NCBI GenBank assembly: GCA_014706295.1
Contig: JACSVZ010000002.1
Location: 108,496,547-108,560,546, forward strand
Length of the DNA: 64,000 nt
Direction of reading: 5' to 3'
Source of the DNA: Lycocorax pyrrhopterus obiensis
Lineage: Eukaryota > Chordata > Aves > Passeriformes > Paradisaeidae
The position numbers were made by a program, and so were the translations under genes. Under the pieces are notes generated by a model. The model did not search any database and was not told where the DNA came from. It saw only the letters and a list, made by a program, of their open reading frames with translations. Below are positions 37,641 through 50,870 of this stretch, in pieces. Position 1 is the stretch's first letter. Each line of letters starts with the position of its first letter.

Positions 37641-40600
37641 GTTGTCTGACCTAACTCGCGGTTTTTAACTTCATGGTTTTCCTCGTTCCTTTTCGAACAA
37701 GGACGGTAGTGTGAGTTGTTCTCTCTTTTCAGTTCATCTATTCAGCATTTTTTTTCCAGAGGGACGTTTGATTACAACGTGCTACTTTGTAGAAAAGCAA
37801 AATAGCTTTGGCAGCTGGTGCGTAAGGAAAGAGAGCTGCAAAAGCTGGTGAACTGAGGTCTCTGGAAACGCGTGCTGAATGAAGCTTTGCAGTGGTTTTG
37901 GCTCTGCTTAAGGACAATAAGGAGTTACTCTGATAAGATTGTCCAAAATCACGTGCTTGCTGCACCATTTAATATCTCATTAGTGATCAATCTGGTGTGC
38001 AGCTCGGTAATACTAGTCAATAAATAATGAGAGTTTTACCTAGAGTGCATTGCCAAGCTCCCGTGATTTCCATATGCTTCATCGTAAGCACCATTATTTC
38101 ATATTTCTTTTACATATCAAACTTTGTATTCGGTAAACTATTACTCTGATATCTCTTTCTCTTTTTTTTTGCCTAAAAATCATCCAGCTCTCTTCAAGGA
38201 CAAAGTATCTAACTCTGTATATTTTGCTAACCTGTGTTTATGGTAACTTTTCAATTTAGGTTTTGCAGGAAGTGCTTCTTGACAGCTATAAGAGAAAGTG
38301 GAACACACTGTCCTCTCTGCCGGGGGAGCGTGACTAAAAAAGAAAGAACGTATCCCAAAAGGGCTCTAGATGTTGAAAACAGTATGAAGAAAGCTTCTGG
38401 GGGCTGTAGATGCTGTGAGAAGCAGGTAGAGTAAAACTTTAAAAAAAAGTTGAGTAAATTTCTCGTGTTTTTGTCCACACACACCTTTACTGTGTGTCAT
38501 TCTCATCTTGGAGCTGAAGAGCCTATAGCAGTTAGCTTTGTATGGCTTGTGCATGTACTGGGCATGCAGTGCCTGCTAGCTGTACCTAACAGGTGTAAAC
38601 TGAAAGAGCATCTTAAATTGTCAATAAAGGCATTTTAAGTGGAGTGCCAGTTTTTCCCAAAAAGATGGAAAAAAACTGGATATAGCTATAAAACTGGCAA
38701 AAGGAAAGTTAAGGAGCTGAACATGAAAATTGCAGCTATGTGGAAAGCCTCAGAAACTTTCAGTATGGAAATGAAACTTCTTTGAGCTGCCATAAAATTT
38801 AATTTAAAACCAAAAAAAATGTGAGTTGATTACTTGCAGTGCCCGCATGATCAATCATATGTAATTTTCTCCTTGCCCATCAGTCTTTTTACATTCCCTT
38901 CATTTCCTTTCTAAAGGGGTCATTATTTTTGGAACACTGGGTGAAATCTTGAGCCTCACTGAAACCAGAGTAATGCCTCTTTTGAAATAAACAGATGCAG
39001 GATTTCAGCCGCACTTTTTGTTTATAACAAAATGCATGAAATCCAGGTAGTCTTTATGAAGGTTTCATTCCACTTGGGACTTCTGCCAGTGTGAAGATCA
39101 GCACTAACAGAATCCTCAGCTGCTTGCTTTGTTCCACATGGTTCATTAGGATGAAAAGTGGGGAGAAACAAACTGATAGCAACTGGTAAACTGGAAGGAA
39201 GAACCAAACAGAATAATGGAATTTAGGCACAGGTGTGTGAGATACGATCTTGTTCAGCCTCTAGACCTGTGAATACCTTCTGACAGTGCTGTTGGACCTG
39301 AAATTCAGATTTAGGGCATGTCCAGCACAGCTGTCTTCTGACAAATTTAAGCAACTCGTTCTCTTAATTTGAATTAAAGGTGAATAGGCAGCCTTAAGTT
39401 GGTGATCATTCACCTTTTTTTTTCCCCCTCCCCTCTCAATGAGAAAAGGAACACACCTAATGCAAAAAGAAAATGTTTCTCTGCGTGAGGTAACAGCAGG
39501 CCAGAGAAGCCTGAAGGAGCAGTGGTGCTTATCCCATCCTCATGGCCACTCTCTGTTATAGCTCATCAGCTGTTGATCCTGGATCTGGGAGGTGTAGTTC
39601 CAGTGACTTTGTTTCAGTTACACAGTGTTTACTTGCATCTTTCATCCCTGAGAGAGCTCTCAGGTGTGCAGCAGTTTGAGTGGCAGTGTTCTTCAGTCTC
39701 ACAGAGTGACACTGGCTCTGAGGAGAGAGGAATCGCTGTTGGTGAACAAAGTGTTCATGCTCAGAAGGGAGACACAAGTTCTGGTTTCTGCTGCATGTGA
39801 TGTCTGTATAATTCCTGCATGCATTGCTTTCTGTTGGCAGAATTCTCTCTTCCTTCTATCCCTGGATTGTTTAGTATGATTTCAGTAATTTGGCATTTTA
39901 TTTTCAGGTTAGATTTTCATGGATGAGACAGCATTATAAAACGTGTAAGAAGTATCAGGATGAATATGGTGTCTCTTCAATTATTCCAAACTTACAGATT
40001 TCCCAAGATGCAACAGGGAACAGGTAATCAGGGTGTTCTATGTGTAACAGTGCATCCTTCCCCTGCCCCTCACCCCATGGGAAGTATTTTTTTCCAGGGC
40101 ATTCCTTCTTTGTGCAATAATTACTGTCCATATTTTTGTGCTTCAAAATATGAGTTTTTCCAGGTCTTTTTCTTTACTCTTAGCAGACAGAAGAAAACCT
40201 TTCTGTATGATGGCTTTGAAATGTCTTCTAGACACCCTCCTAAAAAGTATTTAATATTTGTAGCTTGCTTCCCTTGCCTTTGACAGCATTTGAGCAGCCT
40301 TCTTTGTAACATATTTCATAATGTTTACCTCTGGAGAAGTTCCTGTGTATTTTTATTGCCCTTCCCCTTTCCTAAGTTTGTTTTAGTGGGTATCCTGTTT
40401 CAAAACATTGCTGTGCAAGCTTTTGCTTTCTGATTGAATTTATTTTGAACAGCTCTCTTATGAAATATATAAGGAACTCCAGTATGTTACACACCATAAA
40501 ATCAAATGACGCTTGCCATTTGTTTTCAGCTAGTAAAGCTAACCTTTTTTTTTCATATATTCTCACTGCTGGTAAAGGTTGGGGATTTTTGGTTATTTTC

Positions 40601-43600
40601 GAAAAGCTTTTTATGTGCTCATTTCAGAGAGCTTTATTATATGTATCCCATCTTTTATTTATTTTATTTTATTTTGCCATTGATTTTCTATTTTTAGCAG
40701 TCTGAGCTACTCTGGTTTTCAACCCATCAGTCTATTGAAAGTTGAAGCTGTTACTGGAATTAGCTGCAGCAATGTTTCACCGAAGTGTCTGGATATTCCA
40801 ATATCACTATTTATGCAGTATACTTCAGTAGAATACCTGTGATTATAATATCACTGAAGTATAAAAAAATTTACCATTATCATATTTGTGACTGTAAATA
40901 TTCATGTTCTTAGCATGTCTGTACAGTTTCTTCTGGTTTAGCTAGAGGTGCATATACGGTCAAATTTACTTTCTAGAATGTTCTTCTGCTTTACTCTTAC
41001 TTTAGGAAAAAAGTTTGTTTTGTGCTCAGCATAAGAAAACTTACCTTGCTGTAGTTGAAAGTTGCAAATTATTTGTGTGAGTAGATGGCAGTTAAAGGCC
41101 TATTTACACCTTCCTAGTCAAAAAACTTAGGAAGTGCTACCTACCTGTCTTACATTCATATTGTTCATAATGCTTTTTGAATTACTTGGCTGTCACCTGC
41201 ATTGCCATTCTTGTTGACTAAATGTTCGTTGTATTATATGCCATTTTCCTCTAAAGTTGGGTAGTATGCCACCAAGCATCACCATGGTAATTAAATTATC
41301 CAGAGAGGTCCCAGCTGACTGGAAATTAGCAAATGTAATGCCCATCTACAGGAAGGATCAGAAGGATGATCCAGGGAACTACAGACCTGTTGGACTGACC
41401 TTAGTGTATCGGGGAAGGTCATGGAGCAGATCATCCTGAGTGCCATCCTGTGCCATGTGCAGGACTACCAGGGCATCAGGCCCAGCCAGCATGGGTTTAC
41501 AAAAGTCACGTCCTGGTTGACCAAACTGATCTCCTTCTATGACAAAGTGACCCGCTTAGTAGATGAGGGAAAGATTATGGATGTTGTCTATCTAGACTTC
41601 AGGAAAGCATTTGACCCCGTCTCCCACTGTATTCTTCTGGAGAAGCTGGCAGCCTATGGCTTGGACAGGTGTGTTCTTCACTGGAAAACTGTCTGGATGG
41701 CCAGGCCCAGAGAGAGGTGGTGAATGGAATTACATCCAATTAGCACCTGGTCACCAGTGGTATTCCTCAGGGTTCGCTTTGGGGCCACTCCTGTTTAACA
41801 CTTTTATTGATGATTTGGATGAGGAGATCGAGTGCTCCCTCAGTGAGTTTGCAGATAACACCACGCTGTGTGGAAGTGTTGATCTGCTGGCGGGCAAGAA
41901 GGCTCTGCAGAGGGATCTGGACAGGCTGCATCAATGGGCTGAGGCCAACTGTGTGAGATGTTCAACAAGGTGAAGTGCCGGGTCCTGCACTTTGGTCACA
42001 GCAACTCCAGGCAGCGCCACAGGCTGGAGGAAGAGTGGCTGGAAAGCTGCACGATGACAAAGGACTTGGGGGTGTTGGTTGACTGTGGTTGAGCCATGAT
42101 CCCACAGTGTGCCCAGGTGGCTGAGAAGACCAGTGGCATCCTGGCCTGCATCAGAAGTAGTGGGGGTAGCAGGACCAGGAGAGTGATTGTCCCCCTGTAC
42201 TCAGCACTGGTGAGGCCACACCTCGAATCCTGTGTTCAGTTCTGGGCCCCTCAGTCCACGAAGGACATTGAAGTCCTTGAGTGAGTTTGGAGAAGGGAAG
42301 TGGAGCTGGTGAAGGGTGTGGAGCACGAGTCCTGTGAGGAGTGGCTGAGAGAGCTGGGGTTGTTTATCCTGGAGAAAAAGAGGCTCAGGGAAAACCTCAT
42401 TGCTACAGTTACCTGAGAGGAGGTTGTAGTGAGGTGAGGGTCAGTCTTTTCTGCCATGTCTTGAAGTGAAAGAACGAGGTGGAATGGCCTTAAGTTGCAC
42501 CAGGGGAAGTTCAGATTAGATAATAGATTTTTTTTCTTTTTTACTGAGAGAGTGGTTAGGCATTGGAATAAATTGCCCGGGGTGGTGGTGGAGTCACTGT
42601 TTCTGGAGCTGTTCAGAAAGTGTCTGGATGTGGCACTTGGGGATATGCATTAGGGGTGATTATGGTGGTGCTGAATTGACAATTGGACAGATGATCTTGA
42701 AGGTTTCTTTCAGCCTTGGTGATTCTGTAAATACTGAGCCATAACTTGATCCAAAGGAAAAGCTGTGAGGGTTAGGATATATGCCAGTGTATGTTGCCTT
42801 GAAATTCATGGGACTTAATACGTTTGCCCCCCATGTCCGTTACTGTTAACTTTTAAAAATGTTGATAGTGGAGTGAAATAATCTCAATTTTTGGTTTTTT
42901 TTTTTCTTCATTTAAAGTAGCAGAAGTGATGCAGTATCTGATACTAGCGAGATGGCTAATAATCAAATACTTCAAGGAGAAACAAGGTAGGTTGCTTACT
43001 TGTCTGTTGTTGTAATTAAAATAGATTCTGATAGTCACAGTGCGAACTTCTGCTAATGCAAAAAACAAGACACAAAAATCCCACACAAAACCACCAGGAG
43101 ATGTATTTATAGAATCCTGTAGTTTCTTGTACATTTGTATCGATATGTTAGAATTTTGGTTTTTTAGTACTTTCCTGAAGGATTTGCACTAAAAGGTGTT
43201 ACAAGAAAGCAAAACCACGATGTAGCTGCAGTGGGAACAAAAGAATCCCAAGTCTCTGAAGAGTGCATTTAGGCATACCAATTGTAAATGTACTTCAAAA
43301 TTGCAATGTGGTAGTAGCACTGGGGCTCCTTTAGATCTGCTAATATGTCAGTGGGAGTATGGGGTTTTTTGGGGGGTTTTTTGTTGTTATCAAAGCAAGG
43401 GAAAACAATGATAGCTTCATTCATATGCTTTCTTAACACTACTTCTGAAACTCTCTTTTCTGTTTAATACTGTTGCATTTCTGTTTACAGTGGACACCCA
43501 ACCTTCAAATGCCCCCTGTGTCAGGAAGCCAATTTTACCAGACAGCGCTTGCTGGATCACTGTAATAATAGACATCTTTATCAGATCGTTCCTGTGGTAA

Positions 43601-45958
43601 GTAGAGTTGCTTATGTATGTTTCTTAAGCTACTTTCATTGTAATTATGTGGACAATTTTAAATGTGCAGTTGCTGCTCTATATCTATAACAATCACTGTG
43701 GTTTGAGAAAGACAATACACTTCATGCAGTGCATTTAAATTGGGGAGTGACTCTGATGTGAAAACATTTCATGTCCAGCCTGCTGGTTCGAAGGCATTTC
43801 TGACTTAGCTGTCTCATTTATCTTGATGTGAAACAGGCTCAGTTTTTGAGCCTCACACTTTACTCTTCTTTATTTAGTAGTTCAGGTCTGTTTCTAAAGA
43901 ATCCCATTTGTAACGTAACTATTGTTTCATGTGAAACCTACTGTTACTTGAAAAGTAATCCTAGGTAACCAAAGGGTCTGAAGGAGAAAAATCTATTTGG
44001 TTTTCTGTATTTTCATCTGTACTGGGTGTGTTATTTCTTCTTTTGGCTTACTTGATCATCTCAATTGTATGAAAATTCTCCCAAAGAACAAGTAGGATAC
44101 AATAATCACTTTCTTTTCTAAATTGACTCAGACAGATACTATTATCTTCCACTCATAAGAGAAACACTTTAGAAATCTACCAAGTTGAAATGTAGTTTTT
44201 GAATGTTACACAGTTGAGGAAAAGCACACTTAGAAGTATGATTTGATGTTAATGTCTTACTGTATTTTGGTAGTGGATGAGTAATAGACTAGTTATTCCT
44301 GTAGAACATATCTTTAATGCATTCTGTATTGCCAATAACGTTTTTTTTTATTCTGTCTCTTCCCTTCCTCCTCCAAATTCAGATCTGTCCTATTTGTGTA
44401 TCTCTTCCTTGGGCAGATACTAACCAGGTTACTAGAAATCTTGTTAGCCATCTAAATCTAAGACACCGGTTTGACTACGGAGAATTTGTGGTAAGCTTTT
44501 TCTTCTTTGATGTGTGGAGGAATAAATGGTAAATTTTTTCCTAAAAATCAAAATGCCAGATAAAAATTTTGTCTCAAACTTGTGCTCTGGACATGCTGTA
44601 TTCCTGTTGTGTATGGAACTCAAAAGCAGACCTGTCTGTTCTTAAACTTTATAAACATGAAGTGCTACTGGGAATAGGTGTTGTCAATAGTTACACTGCT
44701 CCGAGCTGATGAGTTAAATCTTTGGCTTAGTGTTCTCAATCTGAACTATTTATTACTTTTACTCTGTTTAATAGAACAGTTTGTTACTGCTGTTTCTGGG
44801 GGAAGTAAAATAGATGCTACTCTGTTTTATTGACATTATTGACCTTTTAATGCAGAAATTGCTAAATTATGTTCTCAGGACTCAAACTGCAACTTGACTA
44901 GCTGGTATTGCTGCTACAGCCTCTCTCCCTGTGTGTTGTGAGAGAGACTGAAAAAGAGATGTCATTTAATCAATGTTCAGGTTGCTTCCTTTTAGGCTTT
45001 GAGTAAATGACCTTGAAGTAAATGCAGAACTGCATGCACAGATGTAGACAGTGGCTGATCCATAAGTCAAGCCAACCATTTGGGTTCTGCATGTGATATC
45101 AGAGAGCTGGAGAGTTTGTGGTAGTTTCTACAGAATTTGACAGGCTTTGGGGTGTGCTGCATGAGCTTTGTGTGGGACAGGGATAGTATTTGAATCACAG
45201 GCAGCCTCACTGGTTCAGGATGGTAAAGATGATGTATATTGTCCTTTGAGTTGAGTGAGCTGTGATAAGGGCCTGAAGAGCTAGGGTTTGATACAGCGGA
45301 TTGGCCTCTTCACCATGAATGCATGTTTGATGACATAAAACTGGTGACAGAAATTCTGATTTGGGGAAACTGCCAGAATTGCTCTTAAAAGATGCATTAC
45401 TCTGGCATGTTAACAACCTGGGAGATATTTCTGCAAAAGTAGCAGATTTCTTTGTGTTCTGTGTTTGCTTTCTCATTTTAAGCAGTATATTCTCAACAAT
45501 CTATGATTACTGTTGTCTGGGGATCCCATTTTGGTTTTATTAATGGAGGGTGTGATGGCTGGTTAGAAGCCCTGTTAAAAGAATTGCGTGACACAGTCAG
45601 CTTTCCTGAGCTGGCTGTTCCGTAATGCAATTGAGCCAGGGAGAGGAGATGGGCCCTTCTGCTTAATGAGCCTTGTCCCACTCAACTGATTCTTCTCCTG
45701 TCTCGTGTGTCTCTTGGTACTTGGTTCAAGAAAGGATTCTGTGCAATATAAACAATCATGTAGTAGCATAAAGAGTCTTCATTTAGGTGCCATTTCCTAT
45801 GTAAAAACATAGCAGATGAATGATTAAACTAATGACTATGCTACATCTTGAGTATTTGTCCATTTTGATGATGTTTTCATTTTGTTTAGAATCTTCAGCT
45901 TGATGAAGAAGCCCAATACCAAAATGCAGTTCAAGAATCCTGTCATGTGAACTTTTAA
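37268..45958 (+). CDS. RNF138: RNF138, complete coding region in seven exons
   Basis: RNF138 (NARF) is a nuclear E3 ubiquitin ligase. In mammals it binds DNA ends, ubiquitylates Ku80 and CtIP to promote resection and homologous recombination, and with NLK targets TCF/LEF in Wnt signalling. Exons 37268-37380, 38260-38425, 39908-40023, 42918-42986, 43491-43596, 44383-44490 and 45890-45958 sum to 747 nt: 248 aa, against 245 in human. All borders are AG/GT and all phases agree. The RING-HC has C19, C22, C35, H37, C40, C43, C55 and C58. A C2HC finger follows (C87, C90, H102, C106), then C2H2 fingers at C162/C165/H178/H183 and C192/C195/H213/H218. A ubiquitin-interacting motif ends the protein ([17 protein letters not shown], 227-243). 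The start ATG lies in GCCATGG. No damage is seen, so the gene looks functional. Confidence 0.97.
37381..38259 (+). other. RNF138: RNF138 intron 1
   Basis: An 879-bp intron with donor gtgggt and acceptor tttag. Its first 260 bp belong to the CpG island and the rest is AT-rich. No other content is recognised. Confidence 0.85.
38260..38425 (+). CDS. RNF138: RNF138 coding exon 2
   Basis: Starts after tcaatttag with [13 protein letters not shown] and holds the second RING half (HCPLC), then CRCCEKQ, the first ligands of the C2HC finger. It ends before donor gtagag. Confidence 0.95.
38426..39907 (+). other. RNF138: RNF138 intron 2
   Basis: A 1.5-kb intron with no repeat or exon recognised. The short frames at 39,522-39,879 have no identifiable content. 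Confidence 0.8.
39908..40023 (+). CDS. RNF138: RNF138 coding exon 3
   Basis: Starts after ttattttcag with [16 protein letters not shown] (H102 and C106 complete the C2HC finger), then [17 protein letters not shown]. It ends in a split Ser codon before gtaatc. Confidence 0.94.
40024..42917 (+). other. RNF138: RNF138 intron 3
   Basis: A 2.9-kb intron, half of it a sense-strand CR1 copy (41,271-42,729). The rest is AT-rich without recognised features. Confidence 0.85.
41271..42729 (+). mobile_element. CR1 LINE, 5'-truncated, with broken reverse transcriptase
   Basis: The longest CR1 copy here, about 1.46 kb, in RNF138 intron 3. It covers most of the ORF2 reverse transcriptase through the 3' tail (GGTTTCTTTCAGCCTTGGTG then ATTCTGT). 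Frames contain [31 protein letters not shown] and [18 protein letters not shown], in different frames, so at least two frameshifts are present. The catalytic FADD box reads FADN, which with the frameshifts makes it dead. Same-strand insertion in an intron is tolerated because the exons around it are intact. Confidence 0.93.
42918..42986 (+). CDS. RNF138: RNF138 coding exon 4 (linker)
   Basis: A 69-nt exon after acceptor catttaaag and before donor gtaggt. It encodes the polar linker [16 protein letters not shown]. Identity to mammals is low, as expected for this linker, but phase and position fit exactly. Confidence 0.9.
43491..43596 (+). CDS. RNF138: RNF138 coding exon 5
   Basis: Starts after ctgtttacag with [12 protein letters not shown] and contains the C2H2 finger ending [16 protein letters not shown]. 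The donor is gtaagt. Confidence 0.95.
44383..44490 (+). CDS. RNF138: RNF138 coding exon 6
   Basis: A 108-nt exon after ctccaaattcag. It encodes [15 protein letters not shown] and the finger end [15 protein letters not shown]. The donor is gtaagc. Confidence 0.95.
45890..45958 (+). CDS. RNF138: RNF138 last coding exon
   Basis: Starts after ttttgtttag with [17 protein letters not shown], the ubiquitin-interacting motif, and ends CHVNF then TAA at 45956-45958. The last five residues differ from the mammalian tail. Confidence 0.95.
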   Translation, partial: NLQLDEEAQYQNAVQESCHVNF

Positions 45959-46037
45959 AGTAGAGCCCCCTTCATCTTCATACTGATTATCTGAGAGAAA
46001 AATTACTTTATTCTGTTGGCAATGTGAAGGGTATATT

Positions 46038-46043
46038 AATAAA
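46038..46043 (+). terminator. RNF138: Proximal polyadenylation signal of RNF138
   Basis: AATAAA lies 80 bp after the stop codon. Later AATAAA hexamers at 48723-48728 and 49008-49013 could serve a long 3' UTR. Which site is used cannot be told from sequence. Confidence 0.5.
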
Positions 46044-47619
46044 AATGTCGTTCAGTAACCACTTTTTGGGCTAAGCTTCTTTTCACACTCACAAGGACTT
46101 CTGATAAATGATTTTGCTGAAACTCAAGTTTGACATATTTACTGAGATCTGCCCCTGTGGAATTAGGGACATTTTTGGAACTTCTCACTCTTGTCTTGAT
46201 TTTGTCTAACTTTTACTACTCTGTTAATTACATGTTCATATGATTAATGTAGGATGTTCTAATTCACCAAAACCAACTTTGAAAGTATCTTTAGAAAGAC
46301 ATGCAATGATGTTCTATTGCACTGTTGGGTTTCCTTGAGTTCAGCAATTTTCTAAGGTATCTTATGAGATGATAATTTATTTTTTTTTCTCTTCCTGCTA
46401 AGGACAGGCATTTGTCCTGCCAAGAATTAATTTTATTTTGATGTTGTGATTCATTTTTTACCGTTGCTATGTGACTGAAAATAACAACAGCTTAAAATAT
46501 TGAAATATTTCTTTTCTATAGCTCAACAATGCAGGGCTTTTTTCACCTTTCATTGAGAAAGAATGATGCCATTGCCTAGGAATAATTACATCTATTTTTT
46601 CCTCTTTGGGAGCATAACTAAAATAGGATGCTTGCTTACTAATGTGATGAGTGAGGAGTATTCTCTGTACTCCCGACTCCTAAGGAAGATTACGTATTTT
46701 CTGAGCAATTCAAGATGACATGCAAAAGGTGTACTTTTTGGGCCTATGACTGTGACCGGATTTTGTTGAAGCTTTTTGAGAACTTCTGGTTTTGCATTTG
46801 GAATTGGGAGTTTTGGTCTGTCCTGTCTTTCATGGAAGGCTGTGTAGCTAAATAACTAAATTGGCTTCACACCTACCAAAACACTTTTATTTTGGTAAAG
46901 CTTTTTAAAACTTGTACATCTCCTGCATCCAAAGGCTTCAAAAAACAGTTGAGAAGAAAAAAAAACTTACTCTAAAATAGGTACCAACATATTTTAAGAG
47001 TTCCTGTGCTAGATGTCCACCTTCCCAGCAAGAACATTGTTAAAATTGGAGGAAAATAGTAATAATGCAATTTTGAATTTAAATGGAAAATCTATTTGTA
47101 AAAACTTTAAGACCTTTTATATAATACTAAAAGGGAGAAGGGGAAAGATGGCTGCACAGCGTACATTTTGGAGTTTAAAATAGCGAGTGTTCTGAACATA
47201 CACCTGTTAGGACTGACTCTACATCCTGTGTTTCCATCACCCATTGTCAAGCTATTGTTATTAATGAGCATTGCATATGTGGTGGAAAACATTCCCAGTA
47301 GTTTTCTTAGTCTAGATGGTGTTTTATGTATAGTAATATCAGTTGTGCAGCCAAAGTACAATCTGCTTCTTGTGCCCTGCCTCCCTGTTCCTCTCCAAAC
47401 AGAGGTTTTGATTATTCTTGAAATGCTGGGATATTTCATATTCCAAAACTGGGAAGGATGGAATGCCTCATTTACAATGTAATGTGTTTCAGAACTGAAA
47501 GTTCTAATTTATTGAATGTTGGAACTAAACCAATGTACATTGTAACTTGACTTTTCTGTCTTAATTTTTATATGAGTGTAAAACATTACTGAAGGCATTG
47601 CTGGCTAAAATACAGAGAA

Positions 47620-47658
47620 AGTTGTCTATTTCAGAAATAGTTGTCTATTTCAGAAACC
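47620..47658. repeat. 19-bp direct tandem repeat
   Basis: The unit containing GTTGTCTATTTCAGAAA occurs twice in a row. Confidence 0.85.
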
Positions 47659-50600
47659 TTGCCAGAAGGTTACATCCTTTTTATAACAACATTTCTTGAA
47701 CTTTGTTACAGTCTCACTACAGTATTTTGACAGCAGACCACACTTGGAACTTGTATTCCACCTTCCCTGTTTGCCCCCGTACTCTTGTCTATGTATTCTC
47801 ATTTGTTTGTCAGCTCTAGTGCTTATGTGACCACATACTGATTTGGAGTGGTTCACTGAGCCAACAGAAAAAAAAAAATCAGATTTCTACTTTTGCTCTG
47901 TAAAACCAACTATGAAACAGTGCTGTCATACAGAAAGGAACTTCAAGGTACCTGATGTTGAAGTTTTACCTTTTTAAAACAAAAACACATACTATGGTGA
48001 TTTATTACTGCATACATTTCCTAAGGAGTTTAACAGTTACATGTAAGTTTAGTTAACTTTTTTAGATTCAATGAAATGTTTATATGATCTGGCAGTAAAT
48101 GCCTACAGCCAATACAGATTCTGAATGCCTCATGGACACTGGAACTAGTTATTTCTATTACTTGAATATGTCTTGGGAATTGCAAATGAAATGACATCTG
48201 TTTTAAAACTCTGGGAAACAATTTTTTCTATAGCAATAATTAGTTGTCACTTGATGCATAGTTGCTGAGCATTTTAGTCATGTTTAAATGTTGAGAGACT
48301 TGAATACACATTTTAAAGCAACAAATGTGTATTAATGCAATACAAAAAAACCTTTCAAAATGTTTATCCTCTTTATTTAAAATCTGTATTGGCAGGTGCT
48401 GCCTTGCTTAAGATTTTGTACTTTTAATATGAAGAGATTGCATCCAATACATTCACTAGGTAAGCGTTTAATGAAGATTAAACTATTTAAATATGTTGCT
48501 GCTGGTCATGATCTTTCTCACTGAAACTCAGACATGCACAAAAAGCTGTGTATTTGTGATGGGTGATGCTCAAAACATGAAATCTTTACTAGAAGATTGC
48601 TTTTTAATGTTTTCATGTTCACATTGCATTATGTATGGTTTAAATATGTTATGTTTGAATTGTACCTTCTGGTTTTTTTTCCTATTAAAGTGTTTTATTT
48701 TCTATTTGTCTTTTTGTTGCATAATAAAGATGATCAATTCCCTTGGTGCTACTTCTTCCTTTTCAGATCATTTCTAAAATGTAAATGTGTGATCAGTTGT
48801 ATGTCTATGCACTTTGAATTATTGGAATGGTGTGTATGCTGCTGGAATGATGAGATGTGACTGATGATGCATCTGTGAGCTGACAAGTTACCTTATATCA
48901 TACCTTGGGTATTTCCAGCAAGCAGAAAAGATGGTAGGTTGGCCAAAATCTACTTTGTGCATCTTTTCTTGCTTCCATGTTTGTATGTTGTTGTCCCATG
49001 TAGTGTTAATAAAGAAATAGCATCCTAAAAGGAGAGGGAAAGAGGTATGTAACACTTGGGGTCATTAGCAAACCTTGTTATTTAAAGGTAGATTTTCTGA
49101 GAAGATTTAATGCTTTTCTGAGGAAAGAATTCCCAGTAAGTTTGGGCTGGTTGCAAGTTTTAACCAGCAAGGTGGCAGCTAGATGATTTATCCTTCTGTC
49201 CTTTGTTCTTGTGCTGAAAATACCTTTGGTTTTTTCTTGTGCTTTTACATTCTAAGGACATGCAGATGATAATACAGTAATAAAATTGACTTAATGTGTT
49301 ATTTTGAATGACGGAAAGTTAACAATGTACATTTCCTTTTTGTTAATTTATTCTTCCTCCATAGAATCTAATTTTCTGATCTCTAAGTAAACCACTGTAT
49401 CTTCTGAATCTGTTTATAAGCCCTTTGTTAGAGATTTCATTTTATTTGATTTTATTACTGCAATTCATATTTCACTACTTAGAGAGAATGTATGTGCTGT
49501 GTTTAATTCTCATTGGCAGTATCTTGGTTATAGGATACTTGAGCTCTGTAAAACTGCCCTTTGTTCTCTAGTCTTAAGCCAGGGCCTCATTCCCAGGTAG
49601 AGAGGGGGATTTTTGTGCACCCAACTCACCTTCTGACAGGTAGTCCGGGCTAGAAGGCTTTTTATGTTTGGGAAGCACTCCTGGGTCCCTCTTTTAGATT
49701 TGACTTTTGAGTCCCATGAGATTTGAATGAGTGTCTGTGAGGACTCTGCTATAAAAGAGTGGATAGTGTGGTTTTTTATATCCTTTGTTTTTTATGCAGA
49801 AACAGACACACCAATTCATGAACACTGTTAGGGGATGGAACAGTGTTTACCAGGAATGGGAAAATGCACATTTGTGAAATGACTGCAGAACCTGGCATCC
49901 AAGGCTGCCTTATTGAAATACAGAAGACTTACAAGAATATCTGACAAAGGCATCTTCAGGTTTCTCTTAGAAATGGAGAAACAAGCAATGAAAGGGCACA
50001 AAAACTACATAGTCTGTTCTCCATACAATGTACATTTGCTCCAGAAATCAGGTTTCTTTTGTTTCCTGTTGTGGCTGTATTTGAAAACGTGTAGCAGACA
50101 AAATTCAGGGCATCTTCAATGAGAAGGTATTTCAATAATGTTAAAACTTCCGCTGCCCAGTGAATTGCCAGACTCTTACTAGGGTCAAAGGACAGGGGTT
50201 TTTTTTGTCTCAGGAGCAGAGTAGGTCTGTACTGTTTCTTAAATTTCTCAAACTCTAGGTCTGCCTTGGGAAGGACCAGTTTTCACCTCTTCATTTTCCA
50301 GCTCTAACCAGCCTTACTCTATCTGTAACGTTCTTGTGGGCATGATCAGGAAAGAGCTAAGAAAGTGAATTTATGTTTATTCCCTCACCATGCCTCACAC
50401 TGTCAGGAAATTGAGGGCAAGGAGGGAGGAAGGAGTCATCACTGCTAAATGCATTCTGTGGAAAAGCATTTAATTCTATTTCAAATCTGTGCCTTAAGTA
50501 CTCTGTATACATTTACAGGCATTCCTCAGCTCTGTGAAGCTGTAGGTTATTTCCCAGGGCTTAGAGAGAAAATACTGTTTTTATGAACTTGCTTAATCTT

Positions 50601-50689
50601 GTGAGGATGCGTAGTCACTGAGAAAAGTGCTTCTCACTATTTACATTCTTTCTCTACTGTTGTGTTTCTGTCTCTGATTTTTTCATAAA

Positions 50690-50870
50690 ATGGCTTGAGT
50701 TGGAATGAACCTTAAAGGTCATCTCATTCCAACCCCCTGCTGTGGGCAGGGGCACCTTCCACTGCAGCAAGTTGCTCAGAGCCCCATCCAGCCTGGCCTT
50801 GATCACTTCCAGGGATGGGGCATCCTCAGCTTTTTTGGGTAACCTGTTCCAGTGCCTCACCACCTGTTTT
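50690..50870 (-). mobile_element. CR1 LINE 3' fragment
   Basis: Minus-strand CR1 tail: GAGTTGGAATGAACCTTAAA, CATTCCAACCCCCTGCTGTG, then GGTAACCTGTTCCAGTGCCT. Confidence 0.9.

Larger units (their letters stand above)
42987..45889 (+). other. RNF138: RNF138 introns 4-6 (between exons 5-7)
   Basis: Intron 4 (42987-43490), intron 5 (43597-44382) and intron 6 (44491-45889) are ordinary AT-rich introns with GT/AG ends; coding exons 5 and 6 lie between them. No repeat or extra exon is recognised. Confidence 0.85.
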
